Below are positions 17,098 to 24,852 of a stretch of DNA of 64,000 nt, in pieces. The DNA is from Flavobacterium keumense. Its GTDB lineage: Bacteria > Bacteroidota > Bacteroidia > Flavobacteriales > Flavobacteriaceae. The position numbers and the translations under genes are program-made. Below the pieces are notes generated by a model, which did not search any database, was not told where the DNA came from, and saw nothing but the letters and a program-made list of their open reading frames with translations. Every line of letters begins with the position of its first letter. The first letter of the stretch is position 1. The DNA lies in the NCBI RefSeq assembly GCF_029866485.1, contig NZ_CP092332.1:992001-1056000 (forward strand). Reading direction: 5' to 3'.

Positions 17098-17607
17098 ATG
17101 AAACATTTTGTAATCATTGCTTTTGGATTTTTGGTTTTGAATTCTAATGCTGGTTTTGCTCAAATTTCAGATTCAAAAAAAGCAATTAATGTAGTTTTAG
17201 ATTCTTGGCATAGCGCTGCCTCAGAAGCTAATTTTAAAGGGTATTTTGAATTGATGACAGCCGATGCTGTTTTTGTAGGAACTGATGCCAAAGAAAATTG
17301 GAATCGATCTGCTTTTGAGGCCTTTGCAAAACCGTATTTCGATAAAGGTAAAGCGTGGTCATTTTCGGCATTAGAAAGGCATATTTATTTTGATACTACT
17401 GGAAATACGGCTTGGTTTGATGAGTTATTATCTACACAGATGAAGATTTGCAGGGGTTCCGGAGTAGTAGTAAAGATAGGGAATCAATGGAAAATAAAGC
17501 ACTATGTCTTGTCCATGACTATTCCTAATGAGAATGTTAACGAAGTGGTTCAAATTAAAACTACAATTGAGGAACCGATAATTCAACAGTTGCGTTCTAA
17601 ATCATAA
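17098..17607 (+). CDS. Secreted SnoaL/NTF2-like protein
   Basis: A 169-residue protein with a signal peptide (about 1-22, ending AGFAQ). The mature part follows the NTF2-like cone pattern: a long helix (AINVVLDSWHSAASEANFKGYFELM) then TADAVFVGTDAKENW, AFAKPYF, ERHIYFDTTGNTAWFDELL and GSGVVVKIGNQWKIKHYVLSM. This matches the SnoaL_3/DUF4440 type. Members of the fold are isomerases or binding proteins, and no catalytic set can be assigned. The 45-nt gap to the divergent transpeptidase suggests back-to-back promoters. Periplasmic location is inferred from the signal peptide. Confidence 0.75.
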   Translation: MKHFVIIAFGFLVLNSNAGFAQISDSKKAINVVLDSWHSAASEANFKGYFELMTADAVFVGTDAKENWNRSAFEAFAKPYFDKGKAWSFSALERHIYFDTTGNTAWFDELLSTQMKICRGSGVVVKIGNQWKIKHYVLSMTIPNENVNEVVQIKTTIEEPIIQQLRSKS

Positions 17608-17648
17608 TCTTTTTTCTCAGCTTGTCCACTTGTCTTATATATTTCAGT

Positions 17649-17656
17649 TAAATTTG
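17649..17656 (+). promoter_or_regulatory. Putative -7 box for trmB
   Basis: TAAATTTG matches TAnnTTTG exactly. A TTG at 17630-17632 lies 16 nt upstream. The implied leader before the GTG start at 17676 is about 16 nt. Confidence 0.55.
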
Positions 17657-17675
17657 CCAAAATATTTGAATACAA

Positions 17676-18350
17676 GTGGGAAGTAAAAATAAATTAAAAA
17701 GATTCAAGGAAAACGAAACATTCAGCAATGTTTTTCAGCCAACAAGAGAAGAGGTAGTGGGGAATTTATTTCCATTGAGAGGGAAATGGAATGCTGATTT
17801 TTTTAAAAATGAAAATCCGATAGTGTTAGAATTAGGCTGTGGTAAAGGAGAATATTCTGTTGGTTTAGCCGAAAAATATCCTAACAAAAACTTTATTGGA
17901 ATTGATATTAAAGGGGCGCGTTTTTGGCGTGGTGCTAAAACGGCTGTAGAATCTGGATTACATAATGTAGCTTTCGTTCGAACTCAAATTGAGCTTATCG
18001 ATCATATTTTTGCTGAAAATGAAGTAGATGAAATTTGGATTACTTTCCCAGACCCACAAATTAAATACAAACGCACAAAACACAGAATGACTAATTCACA
18101 GTTTTTGCAATTGTATAAAAAAATCCTGAAGAAAGACGGGGTAATGAATCTGAAAACGGATAGTGAATTCATGCATGGATATACTCTTGGCTTATTGCAT
18201 GGCGAAGGTCACGAGGTGTTGTATGCGAATCATAATGTGTACAAAAATGAAGGAAGTCCTGAAGAGGTAACTGCTTTTCAAACCTTTTATGAAAAACAAT
18301 ATTTAGAAATTAACAAAGCAATTACGTATATTCGATTTAAAATAAAATAG
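17676..18350 (+). CDS. trmB: tRNA (guanine-N7-)-methyltransferase
   Basis: A 224-residue SAM-dependent enzyme forming m7G46 in the tRNA variable loop. The start is a GTG, giving MGSKNKLKRFKENETF, with the promoter placed suitably upstream. SAM-binding motif I is VLELGCGKGEYSVGLA (about 50-65), motif II FIGIDIKGARFWRGA, and the family motif EIWITFPDPQIK followed by KHRM is intact. The C-terminal signature EEVTAFQTFYEKQYLE is also present. Length is normal. A LysE-type exporter follows after 61 nt on the same strand. Confidence 0.94.
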   Translation: MGSKNKLKRFKENETFSNVFQPTREEVVGNLFPLRGKWNADFFKNENPIVLELGCGKGEYSVGLAEKYPNKNFIGIDIKGARFWRGAKTAVESGLHNVAFVRTQIELIDHIFAENEVDEIWITFPDPQIKYKRTKHRMTNSQFLQLYKKILKKDGVMNLKTDSEFMHGYTLGLLHGEGHEVLYANHNVYKNEGSPEEVTAFQTFYEKQYLEINKAITYIRFKIK

Positions 18351-18411
18351 TGTCGTTTCGGTTTCAGGAATTGAAGTAAAACAACACATTAGTACTGAAA
18401 CAAAGCACTAT

Positions 18412-19047
18412 ATGATTCTAATTACCGCATTGTTTTTTGGATTTGTTAGCGCTGTTATAGGAATTCTTCCGCCGGGATTAATTAATATGACAGCAGCTAA
18501 AGTCAATATAAAAGAGGGTAAACGTTCTGCGTTATCCTTCGTAACTGGAGCTATTTTGGTTATCTTCTTTCAAGTGTATTTAGCAATTCTATTTGCACAA
18601 TTTATTGGAGAACGGCCTCAAGTAGTAGTATTGTTAAGAGAAGTAGGTTGTGGTATTTTTTCCCTTTTGACAATTTATTTCTTGGCTATAGCCAAAACGC
18701 CTAAAAAAATAAAAGGGAAAATTAAAAAACAACGCATTTCCACCCGATTCTTTTTAGGAATGTTGTTGTCAGCTTTGAATTTTTTCCCCATTCCATATTA
18801 TGTTTTGGTAAGTTTGTCCTTGGCTTCTTATGGATGGTTTTCTTTCGAAACACTTTCTATATTTATTTTTGTATTTGGAGCTGTGTTGGGGTCTTTCCTT
18901 GTCTTCTATAGTTATATTTCGTTTTTTAGTAAAATTGAAAGCAAAACGGATTTTTTTATGCGAAATATGAATAAAATTATCGGGAGTATAACAGGTGTAA
19001 TTACTTTGATTACGTTATTTAATATTGTCAAATACTATTTGAAATAA
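18412..19047 (+). CDS. LysE/RhtB-family amino-acid exporter-like membrane protein
   Basis: A 211-residue polytopic membrane protein with about six hydrophobic segments. The N-terminal segment FGFVSAVIGILPPGLINMTAAK carries the small/proline-rich P-PG-x-N pattern of the LysE superfamily (residues about 8-28). A basic loop KTPKKIKGKIKKQR lies between TM3 and TM4, and FFLGMLLSALNFFPIPYYVLV gives the second conserved proline-containing motif. In this family the role is export of amino acids or related metabolites; the substrate is not predictable. The next gene begins 8 nt downstream, suggesting cotranscription. Confidence 0.8.
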   Translation: MILITALFFGFVSAVIGILPPGLINMTAAKVNIKEGKRSALSFVTGAILVIFFQVYLAILFAQFIGERPQVVVLLREVGCGIFSLLTIYFLAIAKTPKKIKGKIKKQRISTRFFLGMLLSALNFFPIPYYVLVSLSLASYGWFSFETLSIFIFVFGAVLGSFLVFYSYISFFSKIESKTDFFMRNMNKIIGSITGVITLITLFNIVKYYLK

Positions 19048-19055
19048 ACATTTTA

Positions 19056-19388
19056 ATGACAAAGTCTAACGATAATTTTTTCGAACGGGTGTATGAAATA
19101 GTAAGGCAAATTCCTTACGGGAAAGTTACTTCCTATGGCGCTATTGCAAAGGCATTGGGGACAGCACGTTCAGCAAGAATGGTGGGTTGGGCGATGAATG
19201 CTTCTCATCATTTAGAAGATGTTCCAGCGCATCGTGTGGTCAATAGAAAAGGATTGTTGACAGGAAAATTACATTTTGACGGAACCCATTTAATGCAACA
19301 ATTATTAGAAAATGAAGGCGTTGAAGTTCGAGAAAACCAAATTGTAAATTTTGAAAATCATTTTTGGGAACCAGAAGTGCAAAAATAG
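19056..19388 (+). CDS. Alkyltransferase-like protein (ATL), DNA O6-alkylguanine sensor
   Basis: A 110-residue protein matching the DNA-binding domain of MGMT: FFERVYEIVRQIPYGKVTSYGAIAKALG, RMVGWAMNAS and PAHRVVNRKGLLTGKLHF. The catalytic cysteine of the PCHRV motif is replaced by alanine (A58), so it cannot accept alkyl groups. That is the defining trait of ATL proteins, which bind O6-alkylguanine, flip the base and hand it to nucleotide excision repair. The arginine finger (R41 in SARMVGW) is kept. It is probably cotranscribed with the exporter upstream. Confidence 0.88.
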   Translation: MTKSNDNFFERVYEIVRQIPYGKVTSYGAIAKALGTARSARMVGWAMNASHHLEDVPAHRVVNRKGLLTGKLHFDGTHLMQQLLENEGVEVRENQIVNFENHFWEPEVQK

Positions 19389-19478
19389 GCTTCAATTGGA
19401 TATCTTTTTAAATAATAAGTACTGATTTGAGTATCAATAAATCCAATTCAAAAGCGGTAAAAAACCAATAGAATCTGT

Positions 19479-19486
19479 TATATTTG
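19479..19486 (+). promoter_or_regulatory. Putative -7 box for the mrp gene group
   Basis: TATATTTG fits TAnnTTTG and lies 73 nt before the mrp ATG, implying a leader of about 70 nt. Confidence 0.5.
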
Positions 19487-19559
19487 CAATTCATATTAAG
19501 TTTAAATAAACGGGTTTTATCCCATTTTTTTTGAGCGTATAATTTTTGGAACAAACAAA

Positions 19560-20687
19560 ATGAAATTAGATAGAAAAGAGATTCTTAAGGCTTTAGAAAC
19601 AATTTCGATTGCTGGTGAAGGGAAAAATATGGTCGAGAGCGGAGCGGTTACTAATGTAATTACTTTTGGAGATGAGGTAGTAGTTGATTTAGTATTGAAT
19701 TCTCCGGCAATGCATATTAAAAAAAGAGCCGAAGACGATATCAAAAAAACAATTCACGATTTGGTTTCACCAGAAGCCAAAATCAAAGTAAATACCAAGG
19801 TAGAAGTGGCTGATAAACCTGAAATTAAAGGAAAAGCCATTCCGGGAATTAAAAATATTATTGCTGTAGCTTCTGGAAAAGGAGGGGTAGGTAAATCTAC
19901 AACTACAGCTAATTTAGCGGTTTCTTTAGCTAGAATGGGATTTTCTGTTGGTGTTTTGGATGCTGATGTTTACGGACCTTCTATGCCAATCATGTTTGAT
20001 GTGGAAGAGGAAAAACCGATTTCAATTGAGGTGGATGGAAAATCTAAAATGAAACCAATTGAAAGCTATGAAGTCAAAATTTTATCTATTGGATTCTTTA
20101 CTTCACCAAGCCAAGCAGTAATTTGGCGTGGGCCAATGGCCGCTAAAGCATTGAACCAAATGATTTTTGATGCTGATTGGGGCGAATTGGATTTCATGTT
20201 GATTGATTTACCACCAGGAACGGGAGATATTCATCTTTCAATTATGCAATCGTTGCCTATTACAGGTGCGGTCGTGGTGAGTACACCTCAAGCGGTTGCT
20301 TTGGCTGATGCCAAAAAAGGGGTGGCAATGTTTTTATCCGAAGCCATCAATGTGCCTGTTTTGGGAATCATTGAAAACATGGCCTATTTTACACCTGAAG
20401 AATTACCAAATAATAAATACTACATTTTTGGACAAGAAGGAGCTAAAAATTTGGCTACCGACTTAAATGTGCCTTTCCTTGGCGAAGTGCCAATTGTTCA
20501 ATCAATTCGTGAAGCAGGAGATTACGGTCGCCCTGCGGCAATGCAAGAAGGGTCTGTAATCGAATCTGTTTTCCAGGAAATTACTCGAAATGTAGTCCAA
20601 CAAACCGTAAATAGAAATGAAAGTTTGCCTGCAACCGAAGCAATTAAAATTACAACAATGGCGGGTTGTTCAGCAGTTAAAAAATAA
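19560..20687 (+). CDS. mrp: Mrp/ApbC-type iron-sulfur cluster carrier P-loop ATPase
   Basis: A 375-residue protein. Residues about 1-90 are a DUF59/MIP18-like domain (ILKALETISIAGEGKNMVESGAV). The deviant Walker A GKGGVGKS is at 106-113, followed by DADVYGPSMP, MLIDLPPGTGD and VSTPQAVALADAKKG. In studied relatives a CxxC pair near the C-terminal third bridges a 4Fe-4S cluster between two subunits. Here the equivalent stretch reads IENMAYFTPEELPNNKYYIFG without cysteines, and the only late cysteine is near residue 370 (MAGCSAVKK). The adjacent NifU-like and ferredoxin genes support a role in Fe-S cluster assembly, but the mode of cluster binding may differ. Confidence 0.9.
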   Translation: MKLDRKEILKALETISIAGEGKNMVESGAVTNVITFGDEVVVDLVLNSPAMHIKKRAEDDIKKTIHDLVSPEAKIKVNTKVEVADKPEIKGKAIPGIKNIIAVASGKGGVGKSTTTANLAVSLARMGFSVGVLDADVYGPSMPIMFDVEEEKPISIEVDGKSKMKPIESYEVKILSIGFFTSPSQAVIWRGPMAAKALNQMIFDADWGELDFMLIDLPPGTGDIHLSIMQSLPITGAVVVSTPQAVALADAKKGVAMFLSEAINVPVLGIIENMAYFTPEELPNNKYYIFGQEGAKNLATDLNVPFLGEVPIVQSIREAGDYGRPAAMQEGSVIESVFQEITRNVVQQTVNRNESLPATEAIKITTMAGCSAVKK

Positions 20688-20698
20688 TTTTTGAAGAT

Positions 20699-20938
20699 AT
20701 GACAACAGAAGAAGTAATGGCGAATGTGCTTAAAGCCTTAGACGAAATTAGACCATTTTTGAATTCAGATGGCGGTGACATTTCGTTAATCGCAATAGAA
20801 GAAGATAAGCATGTAAAAGTGCGTTTGGAAGGGGCATGTACTAGCTGTAGTGTCAATCAAATGACTTTAAAAGCAGGAGTAGAAACTACGATAAAAAAAT
20901 ATGTGCCTCAAATAGAAACAGTAGAGAACGTGCTGTAA
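20699..20938 (+). CDS. NifU C-terminal domain Fe-S scaffold protein
   Basis: A 79-residue protein consisting only of a NifU-like C-terminal domain: EVMANVLKALDEIRPFLNSDGGDISL, then VRLEGACTSCSVNQMTLKAGVE. The CxxC pair (C47, C50) binds a cluster at a dimer interface in homologues. It starts 11 nt after mrp and probably works with it in delivering Fe-S clusters to target enzymes. No N-terminal IscU-like domain is present, so it is a carrier rather than the primary scaffold. Confidence 0.9.
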   Translation: MTTEEVMANVLKALDEIRPFLNSDGGDISLIAIEEDKHVKVRLEGACTSCSVNQMTLKAGVETTIKKYVPQIETVENVL

Positions 20939-20985
20939 AGCGTCTGTTTTTTACTATAATAACACACAACTAGAAATAAATACAA

Positions 20986-21303
20986 ATGGACGTTTTAATT
21001 AAAATTAAAGATAGAGAGGGAGTGGTTCATGAATTGCAAGCGCCAACCGATATGGCGATGAACATCATGGAATTGTGTAAAGCGTATGAGCTTCCAGTTG
21101 AAGGAACTTGTGGCGGAATGGCAATGTGTGCTTCTTGTCAATGTTATGTTTTAAACGATGTGCCTTTGCCAGAAAAAGGTGATGACGAAGAGGCAATGCT
21201 GTCTGAAGCATTTTATGTGAAATCAAATAGTCGTTTGGGTTGTCAAATCCCAATTACCGAAGAATTAGACGGATTGGAGTTGGAATTGGCTCCAGAGAGT
21301 TAA
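20986..21303 (+). CDS. 2Fe-2S ferredoxin, adrenodoxin type
   Basis: A 105-residue ferredoxin. The ligand pattern is C42-x5-C48-x2-C51 (TCGGMAMCASCQCYV) with the fourth ligand C86 in NSRLGCQI; C53 is extra. The acidic helix before C86 (PLPEKGDDEEAML) is typical of adrenodoxin/Fdx-like electron donors to Fe-S assembly. It is third in the mrp-nifU-fdx set, 47 nt after the NifU-like gene, and a strong hairpin terminator follows. It probably supplies electrons for cluster assembly. Confidence 0.9.
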   Translation: MDVLIKIKDREGVVHELQAPTDMAMNIMELCKAYELPVEGTCGGMAMCASCQCYVLNDVPLPEKGDDEEAMLSEAFYVKSNSRLGCQIPITEELDGLELELAPES

Positions 21304-21310
21304 AAAAAAA

Positions 21311-21328
21311 GCGAGAAAATTTTCTCGC
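21311..21328. terminator. Bidirectional terminator between ferredoxin and DUF3050 genes
   Basis: Perfect 9-bp palindrome GCGAGAAAA / TTTTCTCGC, with an A-tract before and a T-tract after. It serves the two convergent genes. Confidence 0.85.
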
Positions 21329-21352
21329 TTTTTTATCTATAATTAGTGTAGG

Positions 21353-22135
21353 CTAAACCATTGCTGTCTTCAAAGAAATACTTTCCTCAATGGCGTCCCA
21401 AAGGCCGATGCGTTTTTCTAATGCAAGAATAGAAACCACCTCTACTTCTTTCCATTTTTGGGCGTCAGTGCTGCACAATTCTGAAATCATTTGCATAGCC
21501 ATTGGGCCGTGTTCATCTGCATCCAATTCGATATGTCTTTCAAAATAATAGATTAGTTTTCGTAAATCGGTTTCAGGGAAACTAGCTTGGAAGTTTTTCA
21601 AAATGGCAGTAAACATACTCGGAATTAAATCTTCTCTTCCAAAAGTGAAAGCAGCTGCTATTTCATGAGTTTTACCTTCTTCAATTACTCTGAAAGTAAA
21701 GTCTAAAAAGGCTTTGATGTTGGGGTGTAACTCACTTGTTTTAATCGCTACAAATATATTGTTCAACGAACGAATACTTGTCAAAAATTGCTCAACTTCA
21801 GCTGTGTTTGCACCACAGTCTTGCATCGCTTCTAAGTACATTTCGAAATGACTTTGACGGTGACCATCTAGAGTTAAATCACTTTCTTCGGCAGTAACAA
21901 TTTCGTTGATTAAATAACGGGTTTCGGTATTGACTGTAGGGAACCAAGGCGTTGATGTACAAGTTAGTTTGGATTGTAAGGCTTTTAGTAAAGACATAAA
22001 ATCCCAAACGGCATATACATGGCTTTCTAGAAAATGGTGTAAGTCCTCAATAGTTTGAACTTTTTGATATAAAGGATGGTGTAGTAAGATATCTTTTTGA
22101 GATTGAATACTTTGGTTAATGCTCTCGATATTCAT
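21353..22135 (-). CDS. DUF3050 family protein (heme-oxygenase-like fold)
   Basis: A 260-residue soluble protein. Family landmarks are LLHHPLYQKVQTIEDLHHFLESHVYAVWDFMSLLK at the N-terminus, TRYLINEIVTAEESD, HFEMYLEAM and, later, YYFERHIELDADEHGPMAM. The spaced His/Glu/Asp residues suggest a metal- or cofactor-binding helical bundle of the heme-oxygenase-like superfamily, whose members include diiron oxidases. The exact reaction is unknown. It is convergent with the ferredoxin gene, sharing a terminator. The 100 nt upstream (22136-22235) is AT-rich with no clear feature. Confidence 0.8.
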   Translation of the reverse strand: MNIESINQSIQSQKDILLHHPLYQKVQTIEDLHHFLESHVYAVWDFMSLLKALQSKLTCTSTPWFPTVNTETRYLINEIVTAEESDLTLDGHRQSHFEMYLEAMQDCGANTAEVEQFLTSIRSLNNIFVAIKTSELHPNIKAFLDFTFRVIEEGKTHEIAAAFTFGREDLIPSMFTAILKNFQASFPETDLRKLIYYFERHIELDADEHGPMAMQMISELCSTDAQKWKEVEVVSILALEKRIGLWDAIEESISLKTAMV

Positions 22136-22235
22136 AGGTTTAATTTTTTGTAAAAGTAGAAAAGTGTCTAGTTTTTAAGAAGCTTTTAGTATCAATTTTA
22201 TAAATACTTTAATAGTTGTTTACTACTTTATACAA

Positions 22236-22976
22236 TTACATTTTTATGTAAAAATCTTTTGTAAGTGCTATGTATTCTGGGGTGTATTCGTGACGATCTA
22301 TTTCAATAACGAGTTCGTCAATTGTGCTATTGTCAATTTTGTTTCGGCTTAAAGCCAACAAACTACGCTTGGTTTCAGTAGTCGGAGTCCCTTTTACTCG
22401 GGTAATATGGGTTGGGTACAATTCAAATTCATGGGCTAATGCCAAAAATCGTGCTTCTTCTTTGAAAGGGATAATGACGGCCAAAATTCCGTTTTCAGAC
22501 AGTAGTAAATCAGCTGCTTCAATCAAATCTTCAAAAGGGAGTGCGTCTTGAAAGCGTGCTAAATCACGTTGATTATCATTGGTTTTATAATCTTCGGCAT
22601 AGAACGGCGGATTGGATACAATCAAATCGTACTGCTGTGCCAGTTCGCTATCGCTCGGGTCATCTTCTGGCTCTTCCATAAATTCGTCTAAGCCAGCATG
22701 AAAACAAAATAAGCGTTCGTTCCAAGGTGAAGCTTCGAAATTATCTGTTGCTTGTTCATATGCGTTTTCTTCGATTTCTAAAGCGTCAATTTGTTCGGCA
22801 TTAGAGCGTTGCGCAAGCATTAAAGCAATAATTCCAGTTCCAGTTCCAATGTCTAAAATCGAGAATGGTTGGTGAGATAGTGGCGCCCAAGCACCAAGTA
22901 AAACGCCATCCGTTCCAATTTTCATTGCGCAACGGTCTTGTTCAAGCGAGAATTGTTTGAATTGGAATTTTGACAT
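22236..22976 (-). CDS. trmN: tRNA1(Val) (adenine(37)-N6)-methyltransferase
   Basis: A 246-residue SAM methyltransferase. I start at the ATG at 22976 (MSKFQFKQFSLEQDRCAMKIGTDGVLLG). The 21 codons upstream derive from a dispersed repeat and are not conserved-looking. SAM motif I is ILDIGTGTGIIALMLAQR, and the N6-adenine motif NPPF lies in YDLIVSNPPFYAEDYK. The protein modifies A37 beside the tRNA-Val anticodon. It is last in a minus-strand group rpsP-rimM-trmN, 80 nt after rimM, with the repeat at 22980-23024 between them. Confidence 0.88.
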   Translation of the reverse strand: MSKFQFKQFSLEQDRCAMKIGTDGVLLGAWAPLSHQPFSILDIGTGTGIIALMLAQRSNAEQIDALEIEENAYEQATDNFEASPWNERLFCFHAGLDEFMEEPEDDPSDSELAQQYDLIVSNPPFYAEDYKTNDNQRDLARFQDALPFEDLIEAADLLLSENGILAVIIPFKEEARFLALAHEFELYPTHITRVKGTPTTETKRSLLALSRNKIDNSTIDELVIEIDRHEYTPEYIALTKDFYIKM

Positions 22977-22979
22977 AAT

Positions 22980-23024
22980 GATTTCAGATTGTAGATTAAC
23001 GATTTTTGATCGTAGATTTTCGAT
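22980..23024. repeat. Degenerate copy of the GATT-rich dispersed repeat
   Basis: It contains CAGATTGTAGATTAACGATT and GATTTTCGAT, related to the copies at 7182-7331. It occupies the rimM-trmN gap and creates a spurious N-terminal extension of trmN. Confidence 0.6.
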
Positions 23025-23056
23025 AAACCGAATAAACAAATAACCGATTCACCTTT

Positions 23057-23581
23057 TTAAAGGTACATTTCAATCAAACCTTCGGGTAAATTCATCACCA
23101 CTTTTTTGTTTTCCCGATCAACTTTTACCAAAAAATGGTCAATCATTGGAATTAAAATTTCAACACCCCTGTTGAGTACTTCAAAAAGAGGTTGTGCGGT
23201 AGAATCGTTGATGGATTGAATTTTGCCGACCACGCCAAGACGCTGGTCTTCTACTTCAAATCCAATTACTTCGTGAAAATAAAACTTGTTACCTGTTAAT
23301 TTAGGCAACATACTTAAAGGGAGGTAAAGGTCATTACCTAAAAGGGCTTCGGCCTCTTCTTCGGTATTGACATCTTCAAAACGAATTCTAAGAAAGTCGT
23401 TTTTATGAAAAGAAGCATTTTCAATAAAAAAAGGAATCAAGTGTTTGTTGCATTCAACAAACACTGATTCCAGATTTTCGTATAGCTCGGGTTCGTCTGT
23501 GTCTAAATAGGCTAAGACTTCTCCCTTGAAACTAAATTTTTTAGCGATTTTACCTAAATAGAAACAATCTTCTTTACGCAT
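23057..23581 (-). CDS. rimM: Ribosome maturation factor RimM
   Basis: A 174-residue protein starting at the ATG at 23581 (MRKEDCFYLGKIAKKFSFKGE). A longer frame would overlap the end of rpsP without similarity. RimM binds S19 in the 30S head and helps 16S processing. The N-terminal barrel (CFYLGKIAKKFSFKGEVLAYLDTD), the linker ALLGNDLYLPLSMLPKL and the PRC-barrel (FYFHEVIGFEVED, VLNRGVEILIPMIDHFLVKVD) are all visible. It lies 16 nt after rpsP, and this gene pair is conserved in most bacteria. Confidence 0.93.
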   Translation of the reverse strand: MRKEDCFYLGKIAKKFSFKGEVLAYLDTDEPELYENLESVFVECNKHLIPFFIENASFHKNDFLRIRFEDVNTEEEAEALLGNDLYLPLSMLPKLTGNKFYFHEVIGFEVEDQRLGVVGKIQSINDSTAQPLFEVLNRGVEILIPMIDHFLVKVDRENKKVVMNLPEGLIEMYL

Positions 23582-23597
23582 TGTCGCCTTAGGGAAT

Positions 23598-24227
23598 TTA
23601 TGCTTCAGTTGCTTCGTTACCTTCTTCTGCAGCAGGAGTTTCCTCAACAGCAGGAGCTTCTTCCGTTGCTACTTCTTCAGCAACAGCCTCAACAGCAACT
23701 TCTTCTTGAGCTTCAGTAACTTCTTCAGCAACTTCTTCTTCTACAGCAGGAGTTGCAGCAGCAATAGCATCTGCTTCAGCTTGAGCCGCAGCAGCAATAC
23801 GTTTAGCGTTAACTTCTTTTTCAGCTTTTAACGCTTTTGCTTTAACATCAGCTTGTGCTTTTGATAAACCATCTTTTTTAGCGTTAACTTTAGCTGCTTT
23901 TTCTTCTAACCAAGCCGCTAATTTAGCATCCGCTTGTTCTTGAGTTAAAGCACCTTTACGAACTCCTCCATCTAAGTGGTGTTTCAATAAGGCACCTTTG
24001 TAAGAAAGGATTGCTTTTGCAGTATCGGTTGGTTGTGCACCATTGTGCAACCATTTTACTGCGCTGTCAAGGTCTAACTCAACAGTTGCTGGATTAGTGT
24101 TTGGGTTGTAAGTACCGATTTTCTCTAGGTATTTACCATCTCTTTTTGAGCGAGCATCTGCTGCTACTACCCAGTAAAAAGGTTTTCCTTTTTTACCGTG
24201 TCTTTGTAATCTAATTTTTACTGACAT
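23598..24227 (-). CDS. rpsP: 30S ribosomal protein S16 with long Ala/Glu-rich extension
   Basis: A 209-residue protein. The first 80 or so residues are canonical S16 (MSVKIRLQRHGKKGKPFYWVVA, DARSKRDGKYLEKIGTYNP, VKWLHNGAQPTDTAKAIL). The usual protein has about 80-90 residues. Here a further 120 residues follow: a Lys/Ala helix (ADAKLAAWLEEKAAKVNAKK), then a highly acidic low-complexity tail of EEVAEE and EEAPAVEE repeats. Such tails are known in Bacteroidota S16; their function is unknown. It is first in the rpsP-rimM-trmN group with a promoter just upstream. Confidence 0.95.
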   Translation of the reverse strand: MSVKIRLQRHGKKGKPFYWVVAADARSKRDGKYLEKIGTYNPNTNPATVELDLDSAVKWLHNGAQPTDTAKAILSYKGALLKHHLDGGVRKGALTQEQADAKLAAWLEEKAAKVNAKKDGLSKAQADVKAKALKAEKEVNAKRIAAAAQAEADAIAAATPAVEEEVAEEVTEAQEEVAVEAVAEEVATEEAPAVEETPAAEEGNEATEA

Positions 24228-24276
24228 AATCTTATGATTAAATTTTGAGGTACTCGACCTCGGTTAATTAAGGGTG

Positions 24277-24284
24277 CAAAGATA
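24277..24284 (-). promoter_or_regulatory. Putative -7 box for rpsP-rimM-trmN
   Basis: Read on the minus strand this is TATCTTTG, 49 nt before the rpsP ATG. The leader contains a small hairpin (GAGGT/ACCTC, 24247-24261 on the plus strand) that could have a role in S16 regulation, but this is unproven. Confidence 0.55.
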
Positions 24285-24438
24285 CATTTTTTATTTAAAA
24301 ATGCTAATTCGAAATGTATTTTAATGATAGATAATTGTTTAGCTGTCTTTTTGTGCTTATTCAGCGACCTTACCATTCCTTTTATGATAAATAAATCATA
24401 AATAAGTTCAATCGTAGTAGATTAGGATTAATTAAGAC

Positions 24439-24446
24439 TACATTTG
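24439..24446 (+). promoter_or_regulatory. Putative -7 box for the RRM gene
   Basis: TACATTTG fits TAnnTTTG, 22 nt before the ATG at 24469. The rest of the 240-nt gap after rpsP (24228-24468) is AT-rich without a gene. Confidence 0.5.
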
Positions 24447-24468
24447 TCTCTTAATTAAACAAGTTGAT

Positions 24469-24780
24469 ATGAACATTTTTGTGGGAAGTCTTCCATTCAG
24501 TATTGAGGAAGCAGATTTAAGAGAGTCTTTTGAGGCGTACGGAGCAGTAGATTCAGTTAAAATTATTACTGACAAATTTACTGGTAGAAGTAAAGGTTTT
24601 GGTTTTGTTGAAATGCCAAGCGACGAGGAAGCTCAAAAAGCAATTGACGAATTGAATGGTGCTACTGTTCAAGGGCGTACTATTGTAGTAAACAAATCAG
24701 AGCCTAAACCAGAAGGCGAAAGAAGAAGTTTTAACAACAACCGTGGTAGAGATTCACGCGGAGGTAGAGGAGGATATTAG
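24469..24780 (+). CDS. RRM-type RNA-binding protein, glycine-rich tail
   Basis: A 103-residue protein with one RNA-recognition motif: RNP2 is IFVGSLPF (about 3-10) and RNP1 KGFGFVEM (about 44-51). The C-terminal tail (about 84-103) is Arg/Gly/Asn-rich (FNNNRGRDSRGGRGGY), like RGG-box proteins. Such small RRM proteins are single-stranded RNA binders, often cold-induced; Bacteroidota use several as global RNA chaperones in the absence of Hfq-like functions. It appears monocistronic, with its own promoter and a strong terminator. Confidence 0.92.
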   Translation: MNIFVGSLPFSIEEADLRESFEAYGAVDSVKIITDKFTGRSKGFGFVEMPSDEEAQKAIDELNGATVQGRTIVVNKSEPKPEGERRSFNNNRGRDSRGGRGGY

Positions 24781-24797
24781 TATTTTTTCTTTATATA

Positions 24798-24833
24798 CAA
24801 TAAAGGTGTCAATTTTCATTGACACCTTTATTG
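24798..24833. terminator. Strong bidirectional terminator between RRM gene and leuB
   Basis: Perfect 15-bp arms (24798-24812 and 24819-24833; core AAAGGTGTCAA/TTGACACCTTT) around a 6-nt loop, with T-rich flank. The flanking genes are convergent. Confidence 0.88.
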
Positions 24834-24852
24834 TTTTAAATCAGATTGTGAA

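Noticed and set aside
19056..19388. Active O6-methylguanine-DNA methyltransferase
   Set aside because: The acceptor cysteine is alanine, so it is an alkyltransferase-like protein.
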